From Thermohalobaculum sp050331395 (GTDB lineage Bacteria; Pseudomonadota; Alphaproteobacteria; Rhodobacterales; Rhodobacteraceae): a DNA stretch of 64,000 nucleotides. The notes under the pieces were generated by a model. The model worked only from the letters and a program-made list of their open reading frames with translations, did no database searches and had not been told where the DNA came from. The stretch is from the NCBI GenBank assembly GCA_050331395.1, contig JBHJGX010000017.1, positions 1 through 64,000 of the forward strand, in the 5' to 3' direction. How positions within the stretch are numbered: position 1 is the stretch's first letter; the number at the start of each line of letters is the position of its first letter. Below are positions 26,113 to 34,277 of this stretch, piece after piece. The position numbers and the translations under genes are program-made.

Positions 26113-26895
26113 ATGCCCGACCCGAAAGCTTCGAGACCGAGCGGCCGCTCCGCGCGTCGCCGGCGGCGCGTTCCCCTTTGGATCCGCACGCGGGCCAACT
26201 TTCTCACCGGGCTCGTGGTCGTCGTCCCGATTTTGACGACGATCTATCTCACTTGGACGATCATCACCTTCGTCGACAGCCAGATCGTTCCGCTGGTGCC
26301 CGCGGTCTATAACCCCCGCACCTACATCGAGACGGACATTCCGGGCTTTGGCGTCGTCGTCTTCCTGATCTTCACGACGCTCGTCGGCTATTTCACGAAA
26401 TGGGTGTTCGGCCGGCAGATCATCAATCTCGGCGAGAACATCGTCGACCGAATGCCCGTAGTACGCTCGGTCTATAACGCGATGAAACAGATCGTCGAGA
26501 CCGCGCTCAGCCAATCGAAGGGATCCTTCAGCCGCGCCTGCGTGATCGAATATCCCCGCCGCGGCGTATGGGCGATCGCCTTCGTCTCGACGAACACCAA
26601 GGGCGAAATCCCCCACCGGACGAGCCAAGAACCGATGATGTCGGTCTTTTTGCCGACAACGCCCAACCCGACCTCGGGCTTCTTGCTCTTCGTTCCCACC
26701 AAAGACGTGGTTCTTCTGGACATGTCCGTGGAAGATGCCGCGAAGTTGGTGATTTCGGCGGGGCTCGTCACACCGCCGATGACCGAGGAAGCCGCCGCGG
26801 CCGCGCGCGCGGGAAGACCCCTTGCGGCCGCCGGTGCGCTTGAAGGGGCGGGCCAGGGTGCCCCGCCCAAGCGCGGAGCCGACGATCCGGCCTGA
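26113..26895 (+). CDS. DUF502 inner-membrane protein
   Basis: A 260-residue DUF502 (COG2928) protein. After a basic start (RRRRRVPLWIRTRANFLTGL) there are two membrane helices (VVVVPILTTIYLTWTIITFV and GVVVFLIFTTLVGYFTKWVF). The conserved soluble domain follows, with MPVVRSVYNAMKQIVETALS and the VFLPTTPNPTSGFLLFVPTK signature. The function is unknown; the family is widespread. The ATG at 26113 has a GAGGAG site. It lies 28 bases after the hydroxyacid dehydrogenase, probably co-transcribed. Confidence 0.85.
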   Translation: MPDPKASRPSGRSARRRRRVPLWIRTRANFLTGLVVVVPILTTIYLTWTIITFVDSQIVPLVPAVYNPRTYIETDIPGFGVVVFLIFTTLVGYFTKWVFGRQIINLGENIVDRMPVVRSVYNAMKQIVETALSQSKGSFSRACVIEYPRRGVWAIAFVSTNTKGEIPHRTSQEPMMSVFLPTTPNPTSGFLLFVPTKDVVLLDMSVEDAAKLVISAGLVTPPMTEEAAAAARAGRPLAAAGALEGAGQGAPPKRGADDPA

Positions 26896-26908
26896 GCAGG
26901 GTCGGGCT

Positions 26909-28690
26909 TCAGTCCGGTGAAACCCACCACGTCTCGGGCCGGAACCCGTAGAGCGCATCCCGCGCAGGCTTAGCCACCCGGTCAGTCGCCGCGACCCGGT
27001 CCTCGGTCAGATGCCCGAACGGCACCACATAAATCCCCGATGACAGCACCCGGTCGAGCGCCCGCACCGCTGCCCGGTAAGGGTCGATCCCCTCGGCGGC
27101 CAAGATGGCCCGGATCATCGCGTCGATCGCCGGGTGGTCGGCGCCCATATAGTTCCGCGTGCCCTCGGCCGAGACGCCCCGACTGCCGAAATAGAGCCAC
27201 TGCTCGGTGCCGGGGCTGAGCGACAGCGACCAGCGGTTGACCGTGATGTCGAAATCATAGCCTCGCCGCCGCTCGGCGAACTGCGCCGCATCGACCCGGC
27301 GCACCGAGAGCGCAACCCCGATCCGAGCGAGCGACCGGGCCCAGAGGCTGGCCAGCGTCTCGTGTTCGTCCGACTGCACGACGACCTCGAGCGCAAGAAC
27401 CTGCCCCGCCGCATCGCGCCGTTCCGCGCCCTCGACCCGCCAGCCCGCCGCATCGAGGAGCCGCCCGGCCCGCCGGAGCGCCCGCCGCCCGCCCGCCGCC
27501 GGATCGGGTCGCCAACCGGTCTCCAGCGTCCCCTCGGGCAAGGTCTCGGCGAACGGCATGAGGAGTGCGCGCTCGCGCCCGTCGGCCGGACCCTCGAACG
27601 CCAGAACCGAGCCGTCCCAATAGCTCTGCGTCCGCGCATAGGCCCCCCGATAGATCCGCGCGTTCGCCCATTCCCAGTCGAAGGCCAGCGCCAGGGCCTC
27701 GCGCACCCGACGGTCGTCGAGGGGCGGACGGCGCGTATTGAAGACGAAACCCTCCATGCCCGACGGTCGGTCATGCGGGATCGCCACTTGCCGGAGCCGC
27801 CCCGCCGCGACCGCGGGCAACGGGGCATAGCCCTCGGCCCAGCGCACCGGATCGCCCTCGGCAAAAAGCGAAACCGCACCGGTCGCCACCGCCGACCAGA
27901 CCGCATCGCCGTTCAGAAAATAGTCGAAACGGAGCTCGTCGGCGTTGTGAACCCCGCGGTAAACCGGCAGATCCCGCGCCCACCAGTCCTGATCGGCGCG
28001 CAGGGTGAGCGACCGCCCGGGCTCGTATGCGGCGACCCGGTAGGGCCCCGAGCCGATCGGCGCCTCGAGCGGGTTCTCGCCGAAGGCCCGACCCGCCCAC
28101 TGGCCGGCCTTGAGAACCGGCCGCAGCCCCATGATGAGCGGCAGCTCGCGGTTCGCCTCGGAGAACCGGATGGTCAACTCCCCCGCTCCCGTCTCCTCCA
28201 TCGAGGCGATCGCCTCCCACCCCGCCCGGTACCGCGGATGCCCCTCGCGTCCGAGCGTCTCGAAGGACCAGATCACATCGGCGACGGTGACGGGGCTTCC
28301 GTCGGAGAAGCGCGCCCGCGGATCGAGGGTAAAGCGCACCCAGCTGCGGTCTGCCGGCACCTCGACCCGCTCGGCCAGTCCCGCGTAAAGCGTGAAGGGT
28401 TCGTCCCAGGAGCGCACGAGGAGGCTCTCGACGGTGAAAACCCGAAGCGGCCAGGGTGCCCGTCCGCGGAGCAGAAAGCCGTTCAGGCTGTCGAACCCGC
28501 CGGTCTCGGCAAAGCTGAGGCGGCCGCCTCGCGGCGCGTGCGGATTGGCGTAAGGCAGATGCGCGAACCCCTCGCCAAGCGCCGGGGGGCCATGCATGGC
28601 AAGCCCATGGGTCGCGCGTGGGGCGGCGTCCGGTGCGGTTTTGGCCGAGACACCAACCAAGGCAAAGCCAAGGGCAATGGCAAAACACAT
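26909..28690 (-). CDS. Family 5 extracellular solute-binding protein (peptide-type ABC transporter)
   Basis: A 593-residue periplasmic binding protein of the oligopeptide/dipeptide class. The signal peptide is short (MCFAIALGFALVGVSA). The mature part shows FTLDPRARFSDGSPVTVADV, the classical SBP_bac_5 signature, and GSGPYRVAAYEPGRSLTLR. The C-terminal WLYFGSRGVSAEGTRNYMG resembles the YejA subgroup. The open frame extends about 68 codons upstream, but the signal peptide begins at the ATG at 28690, which lacks a clear ribosome-binding site. No permease or ATPase genes are adjacent, so it is an orphan component. Confidence 0.8.
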   Translation of the reverse strand: MCFAIALGFALVGVSAKTAPDAAPRATHGLAMHGPPALGEGFAHLPYANPHAPRGGRLSFAETGGFDSLNGFLLRGRAPWPLRVFTVESLLVRSWDEPFTLYAGLAERVEVPADRSWVRFTLDPRARFSDGSPVTVADVIWSFETLGREGHPRYRAGWEAIASMEETGAGELTIRFSEANRELPLIMGLRPVLKAGQWAGRAFGENPLEAPIGSGPYRVAAYEPGRSLTLRADQDWWARDLPVYRGVHNADELRFDYFLNGDAVWSAVATGAVSLFAEGDPVRWAEGYAPLPAVAAGRLRQVAIPHDRPSGMEGFVFNTRRPPLDDRRVREALALAFDWEWANARIYRGAYARTQSYWDGSVLAFEGPADGRERALLMPFAETLPEGTLETGWRPDPAAGGRRALRRAGRLLDAAGWRVEGAERRDAAGQVLALEVVVQSDEHETLASLWARSLARIGVALSVRRVDAAQFAERRRGYDFDITVNRWSLSLSPGTEQWLYFGSRGVSAEGTRNYMGADHPAIDAMIRAILAAEGIDPYRAAVRALDRVLSSGIYVVPFGHLTEDRVAATDRVAKPARDALYGFRPETWWVSPD

Positions 28691-28754
28691 AACGATCCGA
28701 ACGCGGTACGCCCATGAGCTTACGCCGTTCCTTATGCTCTGGTGGAAAATTGGC

Positions 28755-28783
28755 TTGCCGGACCGGGGTTGATTGCGTACATT
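28755..28783 (+). promoter_or_regulatory. Candidate promoter of the small RNA
   Basis: TTGCCG at 28755-28760 and TACATT at 28778-28783 are separated by 17 bases, a plausible housekeeping-type (or RpoH-like, CTTG) promoter. It would start transcription near 28790. The match to consensus is moderate and it is supported mainly by its position ahead of an orphan terminator. Confidence 0.35.
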
Positions 28784-28789
28784 GGAATC

Positions 28790-28866
28790 ACTGCTCGATA
28801 GGTTTCTTGCCTGTATGAAACCTGCCTCAATATTGTATGCGCCTCCTTCGGGAGGCGCTTTTTTTT
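28790..28866 (+). ncRNA. Candidate small RNA ending in a strong terminator
   Basis: No coding gene on the plus strand lies upstream of the terminator at 28839-28866 within the intergenic region, yet the terminator is strong and points forward. The roughly 77-base segment before and including it folds into a first hairpin (AGGTTTC at 28800-28806 with GAAACCT at 28817-28823, 10-base loop), a single-stranded stretch of about 15 bases, and the terminator hairpin whose 5' arm contains the anti-Shine-Dalgarno-like CCTCC. The 5' end is inferred from a promoter-like sequence and is approximate. An alternative is an attenuator for bdhA, 123 bases downstream. Confidence 0.45.
28839..28866 (+). terminator. 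Rho-independent terminator with UUCG loop
   Basis: GCGCCTCC, loop TTCG, GGAGGCGC, then eight T residues. It is a textbook intrinsic terminator and one of the very few T-tracts in this GC-rich window. It is oriented to stop plus-strand transcription before bdhA. Confidence 0.92.
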
Positions 28867-28988
28867 GGGCACTCTGCCGGTCTTCCCACTTCATTCAGGC
28901 CCCCTGTCTCGCTTAGGCTCCGGTCGGGGCGCCACACGCGCCCGGCCTTCGCTCCGCCCGACACCACCACACCACAGGGGAAATTCCT

Positions 28989-29774
28989 ATGTCGATCGCA
29001 GGAAAGATCGCCGTGATCACCGGCTCGAATTCGGGCATCGGGCTCGGCGTTGCCGAGGAACTCGCGAAACGCGGCGCAAAGATCGCCCTCAACTCGTTCA
29101 GCGATCGCGCCGAGGACCATGCCATCGCCGAGCGCATGGCCAGCGAGACCGGCGCCGAAGTCAAATACGTCCAGGCCGACATGTCGAAGCCCGAACAGTG
29201 CCGCGCGCTGGTGGCCAAGACCGTGGAACTTTTCGGCGGGATCGACATTCTGGTGAACAATGCGGGCATTCAGCACGTCGCCAAGATCGAGGAATTTCCG
29301 GCCGAGAAATGGGACGCGATACTCGCGATCAATCTGTCCTCGGCCTTCCACACCACGGCGGCAGCGCTGCCGGAGATGCGCAAACGCGGCTGGGGTCGGG
29401 TAGTCAATATCGCGTCTGCGCACGGGCTGACGGCCTCGCCGTTCAAATCGGCCTATGTCGCCGCAAAACACGGGATCGTCGGGCTCTCAAAAGTGGTCGC
29501 GCTCGAGACCGCCGAGGAAGAGATAACCTGCAACGCTGTGTGCCCAGGCTATGTGCTTACGCCACTGGTGGAGGAGCAGATCCCCGACACCATGGCGCAG
29601 TACAATATGAGCCGGGACGACGTGATCCGGAATGTCCTTTTGGAGCGCCAACCGTCCAAGGCCTTCGCGACCACCGCACAATTGGGGGGGACGGTGGCGT
29701 TTCTCTGCTCCGACGATGCCGCGCAAATCACCGGAACGACGATATCGGTGGATGGTGGCTGGACCGCGATCTGA
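28989..29774 (+). CDS. bdhA: 3-hydroxybutyrate dehydrogenase (SDR family)
   Basis: A 261-residue short-chain dehydrogenase interconverting D-3-hydroxybutyrate and acetoacetate with NAD, used in turnover of polyhydroxybutyrate. TGSNSGIGLGVAEELAKRGA (residues 11-30) binds NAD and NNAGIQHVAKIEEFP is the NNAG block. Catalytic S143, Y156 and K160 fall in IASAHGLTASPFKSAYVAAK. CNAVCPGYVLTPLVEEQIPD is typical of bacterial BdhA. The ATG at 28989 follows GGGGAAA. It is preceded by the candidate small RNA and its terminator, so it needs its own promoter in the 28867-28988 interval. Confidence 0.9.
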   Translation: MSIAGKIAVITGSNSGIGLGVAEELAKRGAKIALNSFSDRAEDHAIAERMASETGAEVKYVQADMSKPEQCRALVAKTVELFGGIDILVNNAGIQHVAKIEEFPAEKWDAILAINLSSAFHTTAAALPEMRKRGWGRVVNIASAHGLTASPFKSAYVAAKHGIVGLSKVVALETAEEEITCNAVCPGYVLTPLVEEQIPDTMAQYNMSRDDVIRNVLLERQPSKAFATTAQLGGTVAFLCSDDAAQITGTTISVDGGWTAI

Positions 29775-29802
29775 AAACTGGCCTGGCCCAATGGCCGCCG
29801 GA

Positions 29803-29846
29803 GCCGCTCGGGTCGCCCGCATCAAGATGCGGTCGACCTGAGCGGC
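29803..29846. terminator. Long hairpin between convergent bdhA and glpU
   Basis: The 13-base arm at 29803-29815 pairs with 29834-29846 (one G-U), then after one mismatch CCGCATC pairs with GATGCGG around an AA centre. That gives about 20 pairs in 44 bases. It lies 29 bases after the bdhA stop and 61 bases from the glpU stop, between converging genes, so a bidirectional terminator or transcript-end barrier is likely. No T-tract follows on either strand. Confidence 0.45.
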
Positions 29847-29907
29847 GCGCACTCAAGCGTCGGATTTTGGTGCAGCAGTCGCATCTTGGCCGAGCGCAGG
29901 CGGGGCC

Positions 29908-30399
29908 TCAGGCCTTCCAGAAAACGAAAATCGCCCAGAGGGCTGCAAGCCCGACCGCCCCCCAGAGGGGCGAACCTAAAATCCCGAGCCATGCCAGCAG
30001 GATATAGGCCGACCCTAGGAGCGAGATGAAGAGCCGGTCGCCCCGGGTCGTGTCCAAGCCCAGAAGGCCACGCCTCGGATTGCCGCCCGGCGAGACGATC
30101 TCGCGCCCGGTCATCAAGGCGAGGCACATGAGCACGAACAGGAAAAACGCGCCCGTCTCCGGCGTCCAGGCCATCCATGCGAGCGGCACGAGTTCGGGTC
30201 CGGTCGCCGGGGAGGCCGTCGCTGCGGCGCCCCAGCCGCCGGTGGCTGCCGCCGGTGCGGGCTCTTCGAGCAGCCCCCGCGCGATCAGCCAAGCCTCGAC
30301 CGGCGCGCGCCACGGCTCGGGCGCAATGCACCAAGCCACCCCTGCCCCCGCGCCGAGGGCGACCAGATAGGCAAGCAGCGCGCCCAGAACCTTTCGCAT
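29908..30399 (-). CDS. glpU: DUF2160 small membrane protein of the glycerol transporter operon
   Basis: A 163-residue protein with an N-terminal hydrophobic segment (VLGALLAYLVALGAGAGVAW), an Ala/Pro-rich linker and three further membrane helices. It contains the DUF2160 core AWMAWTPETGAFFLFVLMCL, a TGREI motif, and GLLGLDTTRGDRLFISLLGS. DUF2160 proteins accompany the glpSTPQV-type glycerol ABC transporter first described in Rhizobium leguminosarum, where this small protein is called GlpU and has no defined biochemical role. AAGGGG precedes the ATG. It is the last gene of the operon, 10 bases after glpQ. The symbol is by operon analogy. Confidence 0.75.
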   Translation of the reverse strand: MRKVLGALLAYLVALGAGAGVAWCIAPEPWRAPVEAWLIARGLLEEPAPAAATGGWGAAATASPATGPELVPLAWMAWTPETGAFFLFVLMCLALMTGREIVSPGGNPRRGLLGLDTTRGDRLFISLLGSAYILLAWLGILGSPLWGAVGLAALWAIFVFWKA

Positions 30400-30409
30400 C
30401 TTTGCCCCT

Positions 30410-31210
30410 TCACACCCGGCCGAGGGCGAAGCCCTTGGCGATGTAGTTGCGCACGAAATAGATCACGAAAGCTCCCGGGATGATCGTTAGAACGCCGGCT
30501 GCCGCCAGAAGCCCGAGTTCGTAGCCCGCCGTCGAGGCCGTGCGGGTCATGGTGGCGGCGATCGGTTTGGCCTCGACCGAAGTGAGCGTCTTGGCGAGCA
30601 ACAATTCGACCCAGGAGAACATGAAACAGAAGAACGCTGCGACGCCGACGCCCGACCGGATCGTCGGCAGGAAGATCCGAAAGAAAAAGCGCGGAAACGA
30701 ATACCCGTCGATATAGGCGGTCTCGTCGAGTTCGCGGGGGACGCCGCGCATGAAGCCTTCGAGGATCCAGACTGCGAGCGGAATATTAAAGAGGCAATGA
30801 GCAAGCGCGACGGCCACATGCGTGTCGAAGAGCCCGACCGCCGAGTAAAGCTGAAAGAACGGCAGGGCGAAGACCGCGGGTGGCGCCATTCGATTGGTCA
30901 AGAGCCAAAAGAAGAGATGCTTGTCGCCAAGGAACCGATAACGCGAGAACGCATAGGCCGCCGGCAGCGCCACGCCCACGGACACCACTGTATTGATCGA
31001 CACATAGATCAACGAGTTGATGTATCCCCAGTACCAGGTGGGGTCGCTAAAGATGACCGCATAATTCTCGAGGGTGAATTGCTGTGGGAATGGCGTGAAC
31101 CCGCCGAGGATCTCGTTCGTGGTCTTGAAGGACATGGCGACGAGCCAGTAGATTGGCACCATCAGAAACATGATATAAATGGTCAGCACAAGCCAGGCGA
31201 CATACCTCAT
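30410..31210 (-). CDS. glpQ: Glycerol ABC transporter permease (MalG-like)
   Basis: A 266-residue inner-membrane permease with six helices (LVLTIYIMFLMVPIYWLVAM first). The EAA loop is at ELDETAYIDGYSFPRFFFRI, the cytoplasmic site that contacts the ATPase. The C-terminal PGAFVIYFVRNYIAKGFALG is typical of the MalG half of carbohydrate ABC importers. The start overlaps the glpP stop by 4 bases. Glycerol specificity is inferred from the neighbouring glpD, glpK and DUF2160 genes. Confidence 0.88.
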   Translation of the reverse strand: MRYVAWLVLTIYIMFLMVPIYWLVAMSFKTTNEILGGFTPFPQQFTLENYAVIFSDPTWYWGYINSLIYVSINTVVSVGVALPAAYAFSRYRFLGDKHLFFWLLTNRMAPPAVFALPFFQLYSAVGLFDTHVAVALAHCLFNIPLAVWILEGFMRGVPRELDETAYIDGYSFPRFFFRIFLPTIRSGVGVAAFFCFMFSWVELLLAKTLTSVEAKPIAATMTRTASTAGYELGLLAAAGVLTIIPGAFVIYFVRNYIAKGFALGRV

Positions 31211-32073
31211 GCGCGGTCACCCCGGGTCATCAGCGTATAGAATAGCCAGGAGACCAGAAGCGTCATCAAGAAGTAGATGAGACTCATCGCGGCTGCGGGC
31301 CCGAGGTCGAATTGTCCGAGGGCGATCTTGACCAGATCGATCGACAGGAAGGTCGTCGAATTCCCCGGTCCGCCGCCGGTCAGCACCGAGACTTCGGTAT
31401 AGATCATAAAGCTGTCCATGAAGCGCAGCAGGACCGCGATGGTCAGCACCTGGCTCATCTTCGGCAGTTCGATATGGCGGAAGATCGCGAGCCGGCTCGC
31501 CCCGTCGATGCGCGCGGCCTGATAATAGGCGTCCGGGATCGCCACCAGCCCCGCATAGGCCAAAAGCACCACCAGCGAGGTCCAGTGCCAGACATCCATC
31601 GCGACGATGGTCGCCCACGCGTCCCAGGGGTCTTGCGTAAAGTTGTAATCGATCCCCGCCCCGTTCAGCGTCGCACCCAAAAGCCCGATATCAGGCAGCG
31701 CGAGGATATTCCACATGGCCCCGACCACGTTCCACGGGATGAGGAGCGGCAGCGCCATCAGGACGAGACAGACGGGCACGAACGGCCCCGAGCGCGGCAT
31801 GCAGAGCGCGATCGCCACCCCGAGGGGGATTTCGATGAGCAGGATGATCCCGGTAAAGAGCAGTTGCCGGCCGAGGGCCGCGTGAAAGCGCTCAGAATTC
31901 AGGATCTGCTCGTACCATTGCACGCCCGACCAGAGAAAGACGTTGTTCCCGAATGTCTCCTGCACCGAGTAATTGACGACGGTCATCAGCGGCACGAGCG
32001 CGTTGAAGGCCACAAGGATGAGCACCGGCAGGACCATCCACCAGGCGGCATTGTTCTGAATACGGGCCGACAT
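31207..32073 (-). CDS. glpP: Glycerol ABC transporter permease (MalF-like)
   Basis: A 288-residue permease with six to seven helices, starting WWMVLPVLILVAFNALVPLM. A periplasmic loop follows the first helix, and the EAA motif is at YQAARIDGASRLAIFRHIEL. The VLTGGGPGNSTTFLSIDL segment is common to sugar ABC permeases. It pairs with glpQ, and the two genes overlap by 4 bases. Its own start shares one base with the glpT stop, indicating translational coupling along the operon. Confidence 0.88.
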   Translation of the reverse strand: MSARIQNNAAWWMVLPVLILVAFNALVPLMTVVNYSVQETFGNNVFLWSGVQWYEQILNSERFHAALGRQLLFTGIILLIEIPLGVAIALCMPRSGPFVPVCLVLMALPLLIPWNVVGAMWNILALPDIGLLGATLNGAGIDYNFTQDPWDAWATIVAMDVWHWTSLVVLLAYAGLVAIPDAYYQAARIDGASRLAIFRHIELPKMSQVLTIAVLLRFMDSFMIYTEVSVLTGGGPGNSTTFLSIDLVKIALGQFDLGPAAAMSLIYFLMTLLVSWLFYTLMTRGDRA

Positions 32074-33170
32074 CAGGCCTCCTCCCCGGCCAAGCGGCCA
32101 TCGGCATAGAGATAGGTGCGCGCCGGGTCGAGGCGGACGCGCGGCTCGGCCGGGATCTCGGCATGTTCGGGCGCGAGAAGCGCGATCGGATGGCCGGCGA
32201 GGCGGAGCGTGACCACCCGAAAGCGCCCGGCATCGGCGATTTTGACGAGGGCGGCCGGATGTCCCTCGGGATCGAGGCGGACGAATTCCGGACGCACGCC
32301 GATCTCGAGCCGGGCATTGCCAGCGCCGGGGCGCGCGTTCGCGGTCTCGACGGGGACGGCCTCGGCGCCGTCGGCGGGCGCAATCAAGGTGCGCCCGGTG
32401 GCGATCGACGCGGGCAGTAAATTCATCCCCGGCGAGCCGATGAAATGCCCGACAAAGGTGTGCATCGGCCGCTCGAAAAGCTCGATGGGCGTGCCGGTCT
32501 GGACGACTTCGCCGGCCGACATGACAACGACGCGGTCGGCGAAGGTGAGCGCCTCGGTCTGGTCATGGGTCACATAGATCATCGTCGCGCCAACTTTCTG
32601 GTGCAACTCCTTGAGCTTGGACCGGAGCTGCCATTTCAGATGCGGATCGATTACCGTGAGCGGCTCGTCGAAGAGGATCGCGGCGACGTCTTCGCGCACG
32701 AGGCCGCGGCCGAGGGAAATCTTCTGCTTCTCGTCGGCCGAGAGCCCGGCCGCGCGCGTGTCGAGCATCGGCGCGAGTTCGAGCATCTCGGCGATCTCGG
32801 CGACCCGGGCGGCGATCTTCGCCGCCGGCACCCGGCGGTTGCGGAGCGGGAAGGCCAGGTTCTCCGCCACGGTCATGGTGTCGTAGATCACCGGGAACTG
32901 GAAGACCTGGGCGATGTTCCGCCGGTCGGGGCCGCGGCGGGTGACATCGTCGCCGTCGAAGCGGATCCGCCCCTCAGTCGGGCGCAAGAGCCCCGAAATC
33001 AGGTTCAGGAGCGTGGTCTTTCCGCATCCCGACGGCCCGAGGAGCGCATAGGCGCCACCGTCCTGCCATTCGAGATCGAGCGATTGAAGCGCCCAATCGC
33101 CGGGGGCCCCGGTGCGCCGCGCGCGCGGCACATAGGAGTGGCGGAGGCCGTCAAGCGTGATCGTGGCCAT
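32073..33170 (-). CDS. glpT: Glycerol ABC transporter ATPase with degenerate signature motif
   Basis: A 365-residue nucleotide-binding subunit. Walker A is GPSGCGKT at 45-52, Walker B ILFDEP with D168 and E169, and the switch histidine is H202 (YVTHDQ). The ABC signature, normally LSGGQ, reads LSADE at 143-147 and the D-loop reads TVID instead of the common ANLD. A C-terminal TOBE-like domain follows from about residue 240. Its partner GlpS has the opposite pattern, so the heterodimer would have one complete and one defective ATP site. It is coupled to glpS by a one-base stop/start overlap. Confidence 0.88.
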   Translation of the reverse strand: MATITLDGLRHSYVPRARRTGAPGDWALQSLDLEWQDGGAYALLGPSGCGKTTLLNLISGLLRPTEGRIRFDGDDVTRRGPDRRNIAQVFQFPVIYDTMTVAENLAFPLRNRRVPAAKIAARVAEIAEMLELAPMLDTRAAGLSADEKQKISLGRGLVREDVAAILFDEPLTVIDPHLKWQLRSKLKELHQKVGATMIYVTHDQTEALTFADRVVVMSAGEVVQTGTPIELFERPMHTFVGHFIGSPGMNLLPASIATGRTLIAPADGAEAVPVETANARPGAGNARLEIGVRPEFVRLDPEGHPAALVKIADAGRFRVVTLRLAGHPIALLAPEHAEIPAEPRVRLDPARTYLYADGRLAGEEA

Positions 33171-34243
33171 CAGGCGCCCACCCGTCGGCCGTCAGCGTCG
33201 AAATAGAGGCATGCGCTGGGCTCGAGCCAGAAGGTCGCCGTCTCGCCGACTTCGGCCGGGTGGATGCCGTGGCTGAGGCTGACCCAGGTGGTGTCGGCCA
33301 CCTCGAAATGCGCGACAGTCTCCGAGCCCGAGAGCTCGGTCACGAGAACCCGGCCGGTGACAGCGACGGTGCCCTCGCGGGCGACCGGATGGACCGCATG
33401 GGGCCGAATGCCCACCGTGTAGGCCCCATCGGCGAGGCTCGAAATCCTGTCGGGCGCGGTCCATGTCACCGCCGCCCCGCCGGTCGGCAACCGGATCTCG
33501 CCGCCCCGTTTCTCGACCCCAGCCGCGTTCATCGGCGGCTCGGAGAAGACCCGCGCCGTCGTCAGATCGCGGGGATCGCGGTAAAGCGCACTCGTCGGGC
33601 CGAACCCGGTCACCCGCCCCTCGTGAAGCGTCGCCGTATGCCCGCCGAGCAACAGCGCCTCGGTCGGTTCGGTCGTCGCATAGACCACCACCGCGCCGCG
33701 GTCCGCGAAGAGACGCGGCAATTCCTCGCGCAGCTCTTCCCGCAGCTTGAAATCGAGGTTTGCGAGCGGCTCGTCGAGTAGGACGAGATCCGCGTCCTTG
33801 ACGAGCGCGCGGGCGAGCGCCGTGCGCTGCTGCTGCCCGCCTGAGAGCTCGGACGGCCGGCGCTCGAGCATCGGGGTCAACCGCAAGAGCTCGGCGGTCT
33901 CGCGCACGCGTGCATCGAGGGCCGCGCGCGCCATGCCCGCCACGCGCAGCGGCGACGCGATATTCTCATAGACCGACATCGACGGGTAATTGATGAATTG
34001 TTGGTGGACCATCGCGACCCGCCGGCGGCGCACGGAGACCCCGGTCACGTCACGCCCGTCGAAGCGCACGCGGCCTCCGGTCGGCCGCTCGAGCCCGGCC
34101 ATCAGATGCATCAGCGTCGTCTTGCCCGCCCGGGTCACGCCGAGCAGGCAATTGAAGCCCCCGCGCTCGATCGTGAGATCGGTGGGGTGGATATGCGTCT
34201 CCGCCCCCACCTGCAGGCTCACTTGGCTGAGCTCGAGCGTCAT
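33170..34243 (-). CDS. glpS: Glycerol ABC transporter ATPase lacking the switch histidine
   Basis: A 357-residue nucleotide-binding subunit with Walker A GVTRAGKT at 35-42, signature LSGGQ at 133-137 and Walker B LVLLDEP with D157 and E158. The H-loop, normally YVTHDQ, reads YATTEP, so T191 takes the place of the ATP-contacting histidine. Walker A also has Ala in place of the usual Cys/Ser before GKT. A TOBE-like regulatory domain forms the C-terminal third. It is the first of the two ATPase genes in the operon, about 35 bases after the unrecognised secreted protein. Confidence 0.88.
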   Translation of the reverse strand: MTLELSQVSLQVGAETHIHPTDLTIERGGFNCLLGVTRAGKTTLMHLMAGLERPTGGRVRFDGRDVTGVSVRRRRVAMVHQQFINYPSMSVYENIASPLRVAGMARAALDARVRETAELLRLTPMLERRPSELSGGQQQRTALARALVKDADLVLLDEPLANLDFKLREELREELPRLFADRGAVVVYATTEPTEALLLGGHTATLHEGRVTGFGPTSALYRDPRDLTTARVFSEPPMNAAGVEKRGGEIRLPTGGAAVTWTAPDRISSLADGAYTVGIRPHAVHPVAREGTVAVTGRVLVTELSGSETVAHFEVADTTWVSLSHGIHPAEVGETATFWLEPSACLYFDADGRRVGA

Positions 34244-34277
34244 CGTCTCCCTTCGACGGGGGCGCCTGCCCCGTCCC

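Noticed and set aside
28691..28894. N-terminal extension of the family 5 binding protein by 68 codons
   Set aside because: The extension would run through the terminator hairpin region and displaces the signal peptide from the N-terminus.
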